A stretch of 64,000 bases of DNA from Theodoxus fluviatilis (Eukaryota; Mollusca; Gastropoda; Cycloneritida; Neritidae): NCBI GenBank assembly GCA_034096865.1, contig JAWQFJ010001812.1, positions 27,501 to 91,500 of the forward strand, read 5' to 3'. The position numbers were made by a program, and so were the translations under genes. Below are positions 10,882-24,090 of the stretch, piece after piece. Each line of letters opens with the position of its first letter. Within the stretch, counting starts at the first letter, position 1. Under the pieces are notes generated by a model that was not told the DNA's origin, ran no database searches, and saw nothing but the letters and a program-made list of their open reading frames with translations.

Positions 10882-13256
10882 CCTAGGTGCGACACGAATC
10901 GAATGCTTTCGTTGTGGTCAGTTGCCGTAGTTTGCATGAACATTTATATTCTTAATCTTTCTCTGTTTCTAAAATCAATTGTCTTCTGAGTAGTCGTGTG
11001 CGAGGAGTGGAGAGGAACGAGAGGGAGTCGAAGAAAGTTTCAGGCAAATCCAGGGGTCGTTGCGAGACATCATTGTGTGCACTACCTTGAAAACCTGCAT
11101 GACAGGTTATGGAGTAGTTTCCTCAAAACTTTGAATGCTAATGGGTTTACTTTCGAGCGATCGCCGCAGGACATGATCATATATCACCCTTTCTGTTTCA
11201 GCGTATTACCTTTGGTGACCCTAAGATAGCAATAAATGTAATGTCAGATTTCTGCCTCTGAAGTTGTAGTAACGTTTGATCAACAGTTGTTTTCGCAATT
11301 TCCTTTTTTTTTCGACGAATGAAATCACTTGACTAATATCGGACAAACTAGATGAGATCATCTACAAACCCACTGCTATACACACGATTAACTGATATTT
11401 AACATTAAAAAATCTCCAGAGACCAAATAGATCAAATTGCTGGCAAACAGCCAGACTGTCTAATCGACGTCAGGGTAACTCATGAATTAAATAGGCGAGG
11501 AATATTTCTGCTTCATCCAATCTCTTCTTCCCCCACACAGAAAAGTGCACAGTGTCCTTCCAGCACGGTGTGGGCTGGGGCAGTCCGAGTTCAGACGGGT
11601 GCAGCCCTTTTCATCCGAAGACGTCCAGGGCCTTCATGCCTGAACTCCGCGCACTTTCCACGGCATCCCCACCAAATGCCTTGCATGAATCCGCCACCTC
11701 GCCCCAGTGCAGTTGGCTCCCAGTTCCTGTCCCATTCATTTCATCTTTCTTGTTCCGCCAGAAGCTCCCCCGCTCGAGTTTCAAAAACCTGCCTAGGGAA
11801 TCTTTCGCTAACTAAAGTGTGTGGGCGTCGAGAAGGGTCAGCTACTGAGTCCTCCGCTTGTCTTTGATCAGTGATAACCGCTCGAAAACTCTTGGTTCCC
11901 GTGCCTGGTTTACCCACGGACCTTGGGTTGAAGCCGAAAAATAAATCCTTCTCGAGACTGCGCGAGAACCCCCTACGAGAGAATTTTCACTAATTTGATT
12001 ATTTTACGTGGATATCTTATCTCGAGTCGGTCGGTAGCCCATTAGAGGTTGTTCCAGTGACCGCCTTGTCCATCTGACGTGTTTTCTCGGGCTTTGCCCA
12101 AAGGCCCGCAAATCTCGGTTTTCACCATTTGTCTCTCTCCTGCCTCGGACATCCCAGCGGGACTGCAGAGCCAGACAGCTTGGACCCTTATCTTCCCTGG
12201 TAAATACTTGGATTCTCTCTCACCCTCTGATCAGGGGCGGTAACTTCAGTTCAAAGGCAGATGGAAGGAGCTACACAGTGCGCTATCTTGTCTGCTTTGA
12301 GAATTTTGGTTAATCAAGATAAGCCGGCACCTGCGTCATTAACCTTTCACCGTGCATAATTAGTCAAAGGGCCTTGTGTGCGTGTCAGGTCATTCTTAAG
12401 GTGTAGCTTCGAACCGTTTCTAAATGCGAATCGTGCATCCTCTTACGCGCATGCCGATCGCCCTTTTAACTTCTATTTCTGGGCGCAATAATGAATACAG
12501 AAACAAAAATCTTTTTGCGCGTTAATTTGCCTCTTTTTAGCGTGGGAGTTTGTTTACATACAGCTCTATGAGTGGCATATAGCTTTCCCCGCTCATTTCC
12601 GTCCAATTAAGACCGTGTTGAGCGGCACGCGGCTAATCCGAAAGCCACAGCCACGCTGGCAATGAGAGAAAAACATTCCTTGACAACGCATTCCACCTTG
12701 AAGACGAAAAGCAGAGTGGAGGAAATTCCGACCCGCCCGTCCAATTCCTCTCTCCTAGGTGGTCCTGCCACCTAGCGTCAAAATCCGCTGTCAAGGGGAG
12801 ACAAATAGCAATCGCCAGCTGAACGACGTCAGCCTCAAAGGCTTGGGCCAAGCAGGTAGAAGATACGGGAACACAGAGAGTATGCAGGTGTTGTAAGAGC
12901 GGTCGAGATAGTCTATGGTACAGTTGGCAAGAAGACAAATGCAATGTGCTTGTCGTGACAAGCAGGTATTGTGCGTATTGGCAAGGATTTTCAGTGGTGT
13001 GGGTTGGTTGTTTAAATGTTGATCAGGAATTAGAGACTTTGCCTGTAGCAGAATCAATGGCGTGGCTTGGGGCACTGGCGCTTCGCTGAGAACCTGTACC
13101 ATGGACCTGTAGTGTAAAGGTGCCTATCGTTTCATTCCACACATCACCAACACACGAATCCCACAGAAATATGCATAAAAGGAAATTAGATTTTTTTTTA
13201 GTTTGTCGGGTTTCGTGAGCTCAATTTTTTTCTCGCGCGCATGCTCGTCGTGCACA
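10882..13256. other. Intergenic
   Basis: Several open frames of about 80-105 codons occur (11552-11867 plus strand, 12633-13102 minus strand), but none contains a recognisable domain. I see no RNA gene or structured repeat. Confidence 0.35.
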
Positions 13257-13323
13257 TGTTGTTGTTGTAGTTGTTGTTGTTGCTGCTGCTGTTGCTGCTG
13301 TTATTGTTGTTGCTGCTGCTTTC
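13257..13323. repeat. GTT/GCT trinucleotide tract
   Basis: About 22 imperfect GTT and GCT triplets, giving poly-Cys/poly-Ala type open frames on the two strands. Confidence 0.9.
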
Positions 13324-13767
13324 ATCAAAGTTGCCGAAGATGTATTGCGGGTATTTTCAGAAAAATGCTTCCACCATTCACATTTGTACATAGCCTCAGC
13401 TACATTCACAGTCCACATGACTGAGATAAGCACTGCGCGTACCTGCAGGAGACCAAAAAATACATGAAAACACTCATCGGCCTGTTGAACAGTGGGTATT
13501 GTTCCGGAAATTGTGAACAAACATTCATTATCTCTCTCACTGTGAACAACTTTTTTTTCCTTTACGAAAACCTGTGAGGTGTTCACGCAGTGACGTGATT
13601 AGCTCTCCGTCTGACGCGACTAATAACGTCTGCAGACAGGCAGCCTGCCTGAGATGGCTTGCCCAGACCAGGGGAGCTGCCCGCGCTAACTGCTCATGAC
13701 AGCGCGCTCCCGCACTCCTTCTCAACGCCTCCATCGGCCTTCAACGCAAAGGACTTTTTCGCGCTCT

Positions 13768-13806
13768 TATAAAAGGCGTCGAAGAAAGTTTCCAGTAACG
13801 TCAGTT
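13768..13806 (+). promoter_or_regulatory. Candidate TATA plus initiator core promoter
   Basis: TATAAAAG at 13768-13775 is followed 35 nt later by TCAGTT (A at 13803), which fits the metazoan initiator consensus. The spacing is slightly longer than the usual 30 or so. A moderately GC-rich segment precedes it. The first ATG downstream opens only a 15-codon frame, so no protein product can be named; the transcript could be spliced or non-coding. Confidence 0.3.
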
Positions 13807-16412
13807 CACTGTATCATCAGTGCAAACTTCATTGCCTATTAAGAAATCAAAATGGAAAAAAACATCATCCTATGTCGAATGACAGAGAGTACACTGTAGT
13901 TATTGCAGTAAAATATGTTGCCCTGATTGTTTTATATAAAATACATTTGTTTGTTTGCTTATTTAGTTATTGTTAATAGTCGTGCAAATGAAAAGCTTAG
14001 AATTTCTCATTTGTTGGCCTTTGGTTCTGAGATAAAGCAACAACAAAAAACCCAGGTGGGTAGGTCGGCCTGAACTTAAAAAAAGAGAGAATATTCCAGG
14101 CTGAACAATAACCAAATTTTATTTCATTGAAAATGCTTCTTTAACCTTAAATCGTTTACTCCCTGAGTGCTCATAGAACTTCATTATATTAGATGGTGGA
14201 TTTATTTTTGGTCATTTTGGCACTGTGTGTGTTGGTGTTGACACTAACATGTATAACTATCTAGCTTAGTATGAATGTATGTATGTATGTATGTATGCAT
14301 GTATGTATGTGTTGGTGTGTCATGCTGTGTGCAAGTAAAAGGGCATTGTAGTCATACATATTAATTGATTTGATTTGATTGGTTTGATTGATTTGATTTC
14401 ATTTCATTATCATGGTTTTTCTGAGTTTATTATAACTTTTATAATCATTAATGACCCATGTATGCTGTTGACCAATTTAATTTCCTTATGGATTAATAAA
14501 ATGATATGAGTATGAGTTATGAGTCATAGTGCAGGAAAAAGGGACAGCACACAATTCGTTGTTTACCATCGATCCCTTTCTTTTTATTTTATTTTTCTCT
14601 TTGTTTTCCATAATCGAAAAAAATGTTTTGGGTCGGCAGAAAAAAATAGGGTCGGTCGGGTTACCGTGACCACAACAGCGTTTTTGTGCCTAAAAGTTCT
14701 GTCTCAGTCCGAAATACCACTGCAAACTAACCCTGACCTGTTGCTTCCTATTTCATAATTAACTCCGTAGATCATGTCGGGATCCCGGCGTTCACATCGC
14801 TCTTCCATACATAAACAAGCGTTTATTCTCGGGATGCCATCGGGCTGAGACGTCACCACGCTCCATTTTTGTCTTCAGCCCGAGACCCCCAAGTGACCCG
14901 CACACAAAGGAGAGGCACAGATCATCAAAAGGCAGGGGCCTCCCTGTGAAAGCTGTCTCCTTGCCTTGTGTTATTTTTCCAGACCGCTATCTGACACGCT
15001 GTCTGAGGCAGCGGAAACCAAATTGGTTGGCGCCCCCTCCCGATAGGGTAGAGGGCGCCAGTGGTATATCTCAAGGGAGATAAGCGTGCCACTCGCCCTC
15101 TTGTGAACCCGGCATCCCCTTGGTCTCCTCCGACTAATGGCGCGGTCTACGGTGGAAACAGAACCCAAGCTGTTTCGCAGTCCTCAATGGTGGGCCGCCC
15201 CCCATGGCTACCCTTTCTTCAACACGTCCGCTGTGGTTAAAATTGGTGTCGGTCACTATTGACCTTTCTTTCATGTGAAGCTGCATTAGTCTTTTAGCTA
15301 ATTATGCAGCAGCAGTAACAGCAGCAGCACCAGCACCAGCAGCACATTGCCTCAGTAACTGCTACTGTTGTTCTCATAGTACTTGTTCTCTTTGTTCTTG
15401 TCCTTCCGAATCTCTCTGCATACCTTGCTGGCAAGTTTTAACTGCTGTTATGAGAATGTTCATGAAAGCAGGTATGGCAGCAGTGATGGTGACTTTGCTG
15501 ACAGCGATGATAAAGACGAATCGGGGGTGATGATGGGTGCTAAAATAGAATGAAGTTTGTGATATTGTTTCGTTTCATATGTATTGTTATCATTGAAGAA
15601 TTAGTGCATGTTACATAGGCATTATCACCAACTAAACACCATGGCATTATCGCCAGGGATATTGGTACCATTATCGAAATCCATCACCATGCTCTCGTTC
15701 TCCATCGCTACCCCTACCTTTTCCTTGTGCCCTGGCATCGACAAGGCATGCCAGCCCAGACGCTTACTTACACAGTGACCCTTGACTTTTGAGAGTGTCG
15801 AGCGACTGGGAACTGTCAGAGGACTTACAGATGACTGGGTCTCCAGGTAACGCTCACCATGGCGACAACGTCACGAGCATATTCCTGCAGCGGCGACTTC
15901 AATCAGACTGAAACATCCCAGGAGCAACGGGTTCTCTGAGCTCCACCCAGCCGAGCTCCGGGTTCGGTGTTCCACGCGCCTCGACGACCCGAGCAGCCCA
16001 GGAGTTTTTCCTCCCCGCTGGTACTTTGATCCGGGGATCTTAGACTTCCCGTCGGCCCCGCACTTCCGGTCGGCCTCGTGGGGTTCAGTCAAGTGGGGCC
16101 CCGCACGGACCACGGAGGAGTCGTTTCCCGCGTAACATCCCGTGAGCAACCGCGAGTTTTTGCCGCCAAAAATGTTTCACTTTTATAAAATAGTTGATTG
16201 GTCTCTTTAGATCAAAACCGTGCAACAAAGTAAATGACGTCCATTGTATTCAACGAATGAAGAAGAGAGGGGGAAGAGAGGAAGAGAAAAGGCGAGGGAA
16301 AGGGGGGGGGGGGGGGCAGAGAGGGGAAGAACGCTGTTGAAGAGGTGACTTTTGGACTTCTTTTTGCTTACTCCAAATAGGGAATTCTTGCAGCGGGGTA
16401 GAGTTAGCGTTC
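13807..16412. other. Intergenic with short repeats and hairpins
   Basis: Contains an ATGT run (about 14272-14310), a TTTGAT-type run (about 14362-14410), two adjacent hairpins at about 15027-15086 (GGCGCC-ended arms, then TATCTC/GAGATA around AAGG), a CAG-rich patch near 15307-15342 and a GC- and CpG-rich segment at about 15880-16140. No protein domain was recognised. Confidence 0.4.
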
Positions 16413-16598
16413 GAGAAGAAGAAGAAGAAGAAGAAGAAGAAGAAGAAGAAAAAGAAGAAGAAGAAGAAGAAGAAGAAGAAGAAGAAGAAGAAGAAGAAGA
16501 AAGAGGAGGAGGAGGAGGAGGAGGAGGAGGAGGAGGAGGAGGAGGAGGAGGAGGAGGAGGAGGAGGAGGAGGAGGAGGAGGAGGAGGAGGAGGAGGAA
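16413..16598. repeat. 186-nt pure purine tract, (GAA)n then (GGA)n
   Basis: About 30 GAA triplets with one AAA interruption switch at about 16505 to about 31 GGA triplets. Not one pyrimidine occurs in 16413-16598 on the plus strand. The frames are poly-E, poly-K, poly-G, poly-S, poly-F and poly-L and are not genes. The composition is triplex-forming. Confidence 0.97.
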
Positions 16599-18339
16599 CA
16601 AAACTTGCAGTTCAACACCGCGGATATCCGGGTTATGAAGATTCTTGCTGATTTAGAAATCGAGTCATTTTTCTGTAATGCGAGTCCCAGATTTTGGTAG
16701 GTGGGTACTAGATTTATGACGTAATTTTTTATTAATGAATTGTTTTAAAAAATCATTCGTAAAATGACAAACTACGTAAACTTTCAGTATACTATATTTT
16801 TTGCAGTAGAAGTTATATTACTGTCATCAACAATCGCAGGAAAAGAAAAACAGGAAAAGGAAAAAAGGCACACTACATTGCAGTTTGGAGAAAAATAAAA
16901 GGAATCCACAGAGCTCCTGTAGTCTTCCTGTAGTAGTATTGAACGCATCAGTAGGCAATCGCGCTCAAATCTGTTTCTGCGCAGAAGCACCTCTCTTCTC
17001 TGTCCACATCAGACGATCTTGCGCAGACGCGGCGAGGGTAAGAATGTGAAGTATGCACTAATACCCACTCCTGGTCTCATCCCTTGATCGGGAGTGGAGG
17101 AGACAAGCACGTAGCAAAACCCCATCAAAGCAACATTTCTTCAACCGAAGGCTTTGGCCTTATGCAAATGCCCTCTGAGATCCATCAATGAGGTACCATG
17201 TATGTGTTCTCTGTGATCTATCAGTGGCACTATAGTCTAATACAATGTCTCACTGACGAAATATCACTGCCATGCACTCGGTGATGCATCAGTGATATGC
17301 TTACATTTGTCTATCAGTAGTGCTAGTCTCAACTCTAGTGCCGCGGTTCACTAGTGAAGTACCACCGAGACCTTTCGGCCTTTGGCGTGGAGACACGGGG
17401 ACCCTCCTCCTTGCGCCACCTTCCCAGTGTCCAAGTCTTCCTCGCTCTAGCCTCTACGTCCATGCTGTATCAATTTGGGCCTCCTCCTTCACCACGGCTT
17501 ATGATCCGTGGGTCTGCGCGATATTAGGAAACAATCAAGCTGTCGAGCGCGTAAGACAATAGAGCGGAAGACGGGGCGGGGAGGGGGCAGGGAAGGGGAG
17601 AGCGCTGCAGACTGTATCGATCTATGGCAGAGACTAAGCCGCCTTCATCCTCGCACTGCCTCCCGCAGCCTCCCAGCTGATTGCATCGCCACCCGCCATC
17701 CGCCGCCACCGACGGTGTCCTCTCCAGATGGACCTCCCATTTGGACGGCCCTTTGTCTGTGTGAGGAGTGGAGCAGAGAAGAGAAGCATGTCTCTCGTGA
17801 TTCTCACTAAAGTCCCCATGTCGGGATTCATGGTGCTTGATGACGTTGAAGTTAGTGTCACAGTTGACTGTGGCTGAAGGTGGATATCGCAAAAGACGGG
17901 AAAATGCCGCCTTTTTTAGGAGACAAAGATCAACAAAGGTGTAAAAAGGGGGAACTTATTTACGTAAATCTTCGAAAATGATTCTCACTCATGAGGAAGA
18001 TGTAAAGCTAATTGTTTGAACATTTTCATAGAAGGTTGCATTTTCGTAAACCCGGCAGAATATCTCAAGTCGTATTATGTCCTGAACATGAGCACACACG
18101 TTTGTTTGTTCCCGTTTGGGGCAAGACGGAAAAAAGAAACCATCGCACACAGTGATGATTAACATGTATGCGCCTGGTTAACGTGTTCGTACGGTAGCAT
18201 ACACTTGTTTATTTGAATGCAAGAGTATTTATTTATACACCCATGTAATTGACACATAACGTTCGAGTTAGAGATCTTGAAGGAATAGCATATGCCTGCA
18301 CAGGACTTATGTACATACTCGCACAGTCTTTCACATACA
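16599..18339. other. Intergenic
   Basis: AT-rich unique sequence, with a more GC-rich part at about 17340-17790. Open frames of up to 122 codons overlap on both strands there without a recognisable domain. Confidence 0.35.
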
Positions 18340-18540
18340 TGCGTAAACACATAGACGCACGCGCGCGAATGCACATTGACCCGCGTGCGCGTGTGCGTGC
18401 GCTTGCTCCCAAAAGACATACACGTACACAAGCATGGATGACCGCACACTCACGTACACATACACAAGCACGCATGCACACACACACACACACACACACA
18501 CGCATACACACTTTCGCCTTTACTTACACACCCACACACG
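18340..18540. repeat. CA/CG-rich imperfect microsatellite
   Basis: Alternating purine-pyrimidine sequence with CGCGCG cores near 18360-18400 and a CA run near 18477-18501. Confidence 0.8.
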
Positions 18541-19198
18541 CGGACAGAGACCCTGACACCAGGTTACGACCGGAACAGACACCTGGATCCCCAGCACCGA
18601 ATTTCCGAGGCGGGCTCGACTTTCTTGGACACCGACTGGTGATGGCGTCTTGAGCCGAGCGGCCCAAGTTCCTGACAAGCTCATCGGGGCGGCGGCGGCG
18701 GTGCAATGGCGGGGAAAACGCGTTTTGCAGCCAGTGGAGATCTATGTCGGCCTGACTCTCCAGTCAACACCCAGCGTCGGCCATGAAGACAATTTTCAGG
18801 TCCAGCACCTCGGCCCCCCGGCCGGGCCAGACCCGGCTTCTCCCTGTGCCTGATCTCTGGCCTGGACGCCCCTGGCGTTTTCTCTCCTCCGCCCAGAAAG
18901 TGTTTCGTCCTCACCAGACGTCTGCTCGTCTAGAGGAGTGGATTTTTTCTTCCCTCCTCCTGCACGAATCGATAGAGACTATCTGAGACAGCGAGCTTGC
19001 TTTTTTGTACCTTTTTCCCCTCTCACGCTCTCTCTTTCTAATTTAGAGGTTGAATTCTTTATTCATCGGGATGTTTGTAAGACGTGGGATAGATTATTTG
19101 CAACAGTGAGAATGGAAATGAAATATTAGTGCTGTAGAGAAAAAATGTTCAAAGGGAACAAGGAGAGAAGGAGAGTAAAACAAGTAGACGTGTTTACA
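18541..19198. other. GC-rich patch then AT-rich spacer
   Basis: The 18580-18870 part is GC- and CpG-rich and includes a short GGC run near 18688-18700, as in an unmethylated promoter-type island. I cannot tie it to a gene. Confidence 0.3.
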
Positions 19199-19377
19199 GC
19201 CTGGCAAACAGACACACGTACGGGCAGTAAGGCAGAGGCGCAGACAGACCACAGCCTCTATAGTGTCCATGGACAGACAGACGGGCAGAAAGACAGACAA
19301 GCAGGTAGACGGACAACAGACAGACAGACAGACAGACAGACAAGCAGACACAAAGACAGACACAAAGACAGACACAA

Positions 19378-19434
<57 letters not shown>

Positions 19435-19802
19435 GTCAGACAGACAGGCAGACAGACAGGCAGGCAGGCAGACAGACAGACTGGCAGGTAGGTAGGCAGG
19501 CAGGCAAGCAGACTGACAATTAGGCTGGCAGGCAGACAGGCAGGCAGGCAGGCAGCAGACAGACAGACAGGCAGACAGGCAGGCTGACAATCAGGCTGGC
19601 AGGCAGGCAGGCAGGCAGGCAGGCAGACATATAGACAATGTACAGAGGGACAGACGGAAGGACGGACGGAGGGACATACATAATGGTAGATAGGCAAACA
19701 AGTACACATTTACAGGCACACACGTACACGTACGTGAACACGCGCGCACGCACACACACACACACACACACTCACACACACACACACACGCACACACACA
19801 CA
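19199..19802. repeat. CAGA / CAGG tetranucleotide block with CA tail
   Basis: CAGA repeats, then CAGG-rich repeats, then a CA/CGCA tail. Open frames on both strands are TDRQTDRQ and SVCLSVCL translations. Confidence 0.96.
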
Positions 19803-22023
19803 GAGTGACAAACAAACTGGCATTAATCAGCCACTTCGACAGCCGCGTAGGCAAACAAAAACAGAAGGCAGTTTGAGTGGATGGCGGTTTGGGAGAAATA
19901 AGTGCAACGTAGAGGATGAGGAAATCAACAAAGGAAATACATGCATTTTGACAATGTATCATGCTGGCAGACTTACCAGTGATTTACCCGTATGACACGT
20001 ATAAATTATGATCAAAGCGTCTCGACTGCAAGAAAGTATTCATTTACTCGAGTTACAATGGTCCAGCTGGTACTCATCGTCCGTTCACTGTGTCCGAATA
20101 TTTCATTTCTGGAACATCTGCCCTCACAAAGATTAATGTGAACGTGTTTCTCCATAGCAACGAAGAGTTGTTCATGATAATTCGGTCTAGGTCCTTAGCT
20201 GCCACAAGTTCGGTCGAATCGCGTCGTCAGAGGTCTCAGTCTGTGATGATGGGTCGGATGGAAAAGATGCTGCAGCCAGCACCACGGTTCATGTAGCTAT
20301 GACGTAGAAAAGTCATATCGTAATAGGAGTAAAAGGCAGATAGGAATATGGGTTCTTGTTACATCTAGTCTTGAAATCCATTAATTTGCTTCCACAGACA
20401 CGTGCATACACAAACACGCACGCACGCTAGCACATGCACACACCTGCATATGCATGAACGCAGACGAAAATTCAAATTATGTACTGCTAACCATGTCCCC
20501 TATGAATGCACATAACCTAGTCCTCTTCACCACGTGCGCAGCAATTAGACGTGCGAATTGACATTGATTTGACTTTACATGACTCCTTGCTAGTTTATCT
20601 TCATTGTTATTGCAGTGTTCCTTGTCCAATTTGGATGCGCAGAACTGTCAACAGGTTAAAACTTGCCCTATGTTCAACGTGAATACTGCTTACACAAAGA
20701 GCTAGTCGCGTCTCTTCCCGGACTTGCCGCCTTGCCCCAAGCTGACCCCGGTTGCTTCTGCGTGCGTCTTTCTCCCCATCGTCTGGCAGTAATTGGCCAC
20801 TTTTTCCGCATCCGCCCCCTCCCTGAGCTTTCTGCAGCGTCCTTCTCTCCTTCCACGTCGGCTGCGGAGCCCCTTGCAGCTCGCCCAAGGCGGCTATTCA
20901 GGTGACCGGGAGTGACCATTGTGCACGGCCTCCGTGGCGGAGGGGCAAGCGCCGCCGGGAACCAGGGCCATGCACGTGACGAATTAGTCTTGCCCGAGCC
21001 CGCCACGCGCCTCGCCACACGTGCACCGGACGCCATCTGTGGCGAAGAGCTTAGGACTTCCGGTCTGTGCCGGGACTTTCTGTTGACCTCTTCCTCCCCC
21101 GTTGTCCGCCTCCGTCTCCTTCTGCGTAGGGCTTGGGGATCTTGAGGACTCCGTGGGATGCAGGGGCAGACCAGCATAAAACGCTGATCATCTTGACCAT
21201 TGTATATGCTCGAGTTACAGATCTTTCCTAGGTCATGCATATGCGCGACTGTGTTTAAAAAAAATCTTCAGCTATGGCCGATCGACATCTACGACAGCCC
21301 TTCCAAACTCAGATGCAGGTTTTATGGCAACTAGCATTTAAAGTTGGTCAGTACTCTCATTCCCTATGTACTTCCCTAAGTTGGCCTCTTGGCTGTTTTT
21401 GGTTAGAAAATGAAGAAAATATCCCTGGCGAATGATATATTGTTTTGGTATCTCGTTGCGACTGCAAAATGTTAAGTAGAAAATGGAAGAAGGAAAAGAG
21501 GAGGGAAGAGAACAATATGAAAATACTTCTTGCTGTGATTTTAAGTGTGAAACTACACCTTTGGTAAGAGAGAATTCGCGATAGACGAGATAATTCACTG
21601 GTGACCGATCTTCATCTGGATAAGTGAGCTTTTGAAATATAGTACGTAAATGTGTTGATGCAAACTGAAGGAACACGTGTGGTGCTTTGAGTAATGGGTT
21701 GGAGAAATTCTTCGTGACCTTTGCACATAACAGTAAAATCACTAGAGAGACACTCTCTCTCCCTTTGACGTCACTGACTTGGGTTTACAGAATGGTGTCA
21801 GTGCAGTCAGCGGCATCACATTCTCCATAGTTATATATATTTTCCGCAACTAGGAAAGAGGATGTTCTTTATTTCAGTAAAGGTTGACATTTTAATGAAA
21901 TCACCCATTACTCTGTCCGTAGATTATAGCAGATTTTTAATAGCATCCCTATAAGTTCTAATATACCGATAATTATTGGAAGCGATAGGTACATGACTAT
22001 TTCACATAGTCATTCTTGTGTGA
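19803..22023. other. Intergenic with a GC-rich, CpG-rich segment
   Basis: 20700-21160 is clearly GC- and CpG-rich and contains a 188-codon minus-strand frame (20674-21240) rich in Arg, Ala and Pro with no domain I recognise. It may be a CpG island or a GC-rich exon. A short hairpin ATGACTA/TAGTCAT sits near 21992-22012. Confidence 0.35.
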
Positions 22024-22094
22024 GCGCCGCTGGTGTAGTGGTATCATGCAAGATTCCCATTCTTGCGACCCGGGTTCGATTCCCGGGCGGCGCA
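22024..22094 (+). tRNA. tRNA-Gly (CCC anticodon)
   Basis: 71 nt, identical over its length to the copy at 3138-3208, with a perfect acceptor stem, CCC anticodon and intact A and B boxes. A TTTTTT terminator lies at 22103-22108. Flanking sequence is unrelated to that of the other copies, so only the tRNA-sized unit is conserved. Confidence 0.97.
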
Positions 22095-22877
22095 AGAAAA
22101 CATTTTTTCGTACAGTAGATAGAGGTTATATTTTCATCCTTGCAAAATTTACCGCCATCAACAAGTTTAATGAATGAATTATTTGGGTAAGAAGCAATTT
22201 ATCGATGATATTTCCCTCTTCGAAACAATGTGCGCACGAAACGTTCATTTTGCAAGGTTTCCTCAATCCGTCTGTAGTGTTTTGAAGAGCAAGTCTGCTT
22301 AAAGGGCAAACGAAGGAGGTCTGAACTGAATCACTGGACCATACATAGCCGGTTCTGATGGCGCCAAAGTTCTGCCAAGGCCAGCTGTGCGAGTGTTTCT
22401 GGTACTGACTCTGAAATCACGCACGTCATGGCACGTTAGTTGATGAACAGGGTATCGGATATCCTCTGCTGCGTGTTAGAATACGTATCCAAATGCGTTT
22501 GTGACGCACGACAGACATATAGTTTACCTTTGGGTTAAAAGCAACACTCGCTAAAAGCATGCAAATTCGTGCAGAGACCCCCGAACGACATATCTTCTTT
22601 ACTGCATCATGTACATGCGCTTCTTAAAACGAAGACGGTAGAATGGCCAGTTCTGGTACCATGGCAGTTTCGTATTTAGTTGTTGAATTTTTGCACAGCT
22701 TTAAAACATTTCCTCCCGCGCGCAGTCACCTCCCTTACTGATGACATCCTGGAAACCTGGTAATTCAGAAGGCAAGGAGCGAGGACATATGCAATAATAG
22801 CACGTATCTGCTGTGTGCGTGAATAGAGTGATTACGTGCACCGAAGCCTTACTGTTTGTGCAACATTGTTTGTGTAG
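22095..22877. other. Spacer between two tRNA-Gly genes
   Basis: Unique sequence with the tRNA T-run terminator at 22103-22108; no other feature recognised. Confidence 0.4.
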
Positions 22878-22948
22878 GCGCCGCTGGTGTAGTGGTATCA
22901 TGCAAGATTCCCATTCTTGTGACCCGGGTTCGATTCCCGGGCGGCGCA
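22878..22948 (+). tRNA. tRNA-Gly (CCC anticodon), variant copy
   Basis: 71 nt with the same cloverleaf as the other intact copies. One substitution (C to T, reading CTTGT-GACC) falls in the variable region after the anticodon stem and should not affect folding. A TTTTT terminator lies at 22959-22963. A minus-strand open frame crosses it by chance. Confidence 0.95.
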
Positions 22949-23166
22949 CTTCGTAATCTTTTTGTGCTGGTGAGCTTACAGCCATTTCTCATTTAAGTGC
23001 CAACTCCTCAAAACAGATCTCGCAATATCGCCCTTCAAATGGGGAAAATGTTTGCGCGGCCCAACTTCCAGCCAGAAGGCGTATATTCTCTTACAAAAAT
23101 GAAACGCTAAACTCCCACTGACGTAATTAAACTGTTCATGTTTCCCGTAAAATTTTGGAACACATG

Positions 23167-24090
23167 CCCTGCGTTCCGTTGACTCTGCTTCATCTCTGCT
23201 ACGGTGTAGCAGGGTCACGAGTTTCGATTGGTCGGTTTCTTTAATTATTTTAAAAGCACGTTACCATTAAAAGTAGAGGGTTTTGGAGGCCCTCTTTGGA
23301 TACATGGATCCCCTAAATAATTTCACATTCATTTATATCCCTCTTCATCGAATAGACAGCTTAATAAAAGCATAAGGGTTGAAAATCCATTAATAACAAA
23401 AGGGAGGTAACCATCACTAGTCAGAGAGGAAGGTCAAGGTAAATCCAAACATGTGTGTCGTCTGCTAAATCGTTACACTCATGGGTATAAATGCCGACGT
23501 TTACTACAAATATCAAACCAAGACATACAATCCACTCTGCAACGGTGATGAGAGCACGAAAACATTTATTTCTTCGAAATTTGACAGCAATCGGCACGTA
23601 TTCCACTTCCATGTTATGTAAACTCCATGGTTCGAAGCATGTTTACCGTGCAAGTCCGTGGAGTGACTTCCAATTAGTTGTGTTTAGTATGAACCAATCA
23701 AATGCGGCTACGGGTTCTGTAGTTTCATCGTTGCTAGGCACAGCAAGTGGCGCACTCTAGTGTGAAAGCAGTTAGAGCGGCTTCTGAGACGCTCTAGCTG
23801 CTGCGCGACCTTTGACAGGAAGTTGACCTCTGCCACTGGGTGAAACGTCACCAAAGATTGTGTATGAATGATTTTCCACTCTAATACTTTTATTAGGTCG
23901 TTTCTTCGATCAATAGTGATAAATTTGAGTGTGAAATAATATTCGAGATTCGTGTATTCAATGGGGGCCTCCAAAACCCTCTACTTTTAATGGTAACGTG
24001 CTTTAAAAATAAATAAAGAAACCGACCAATCGAAACTCGTGACCCTGCTACACCGTAGCAGAGATGAAGCAGAGTCAACGGAACGCAGGG
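23167..24090. mobile_element. Foldback element with long terminal inverted repeats (about 924 bp)
   Basis: The left arm (23167-23292) and right arm (23965-24090) are inverted copies, 126 bp each, differing at only two positions within the AT-rich part. The inverted similarity continues inward in weaker form to about 23392 and 23866, sharing blocks such as TTATTTCACA/TAATTTCACA and CTAATAAAAG/TTAATAAAAG. The arms start CCCTGCGTTCC and contain a small internal palindrome, CTGCTAC-GGT-GTAGCAG. The central 470 bp has no transposase frame, so this is a non-autonomous MITE/foldback type. A clear target-site duplication was not found; at most ATG flanks both ends. Confidence 0.85.

Noticed and set aside
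16250..16651. Poly-S/F, poly-L and poly-G/E open frames
   Set aside because: Translations of the GAA/GGA tract.
20674..21240. 188-codon Arg/Ala/Pro-rich minus-strand frame
   Set aside because: GC-rich sequence keeps frames open by chance; overlapping frames are open on both strands.
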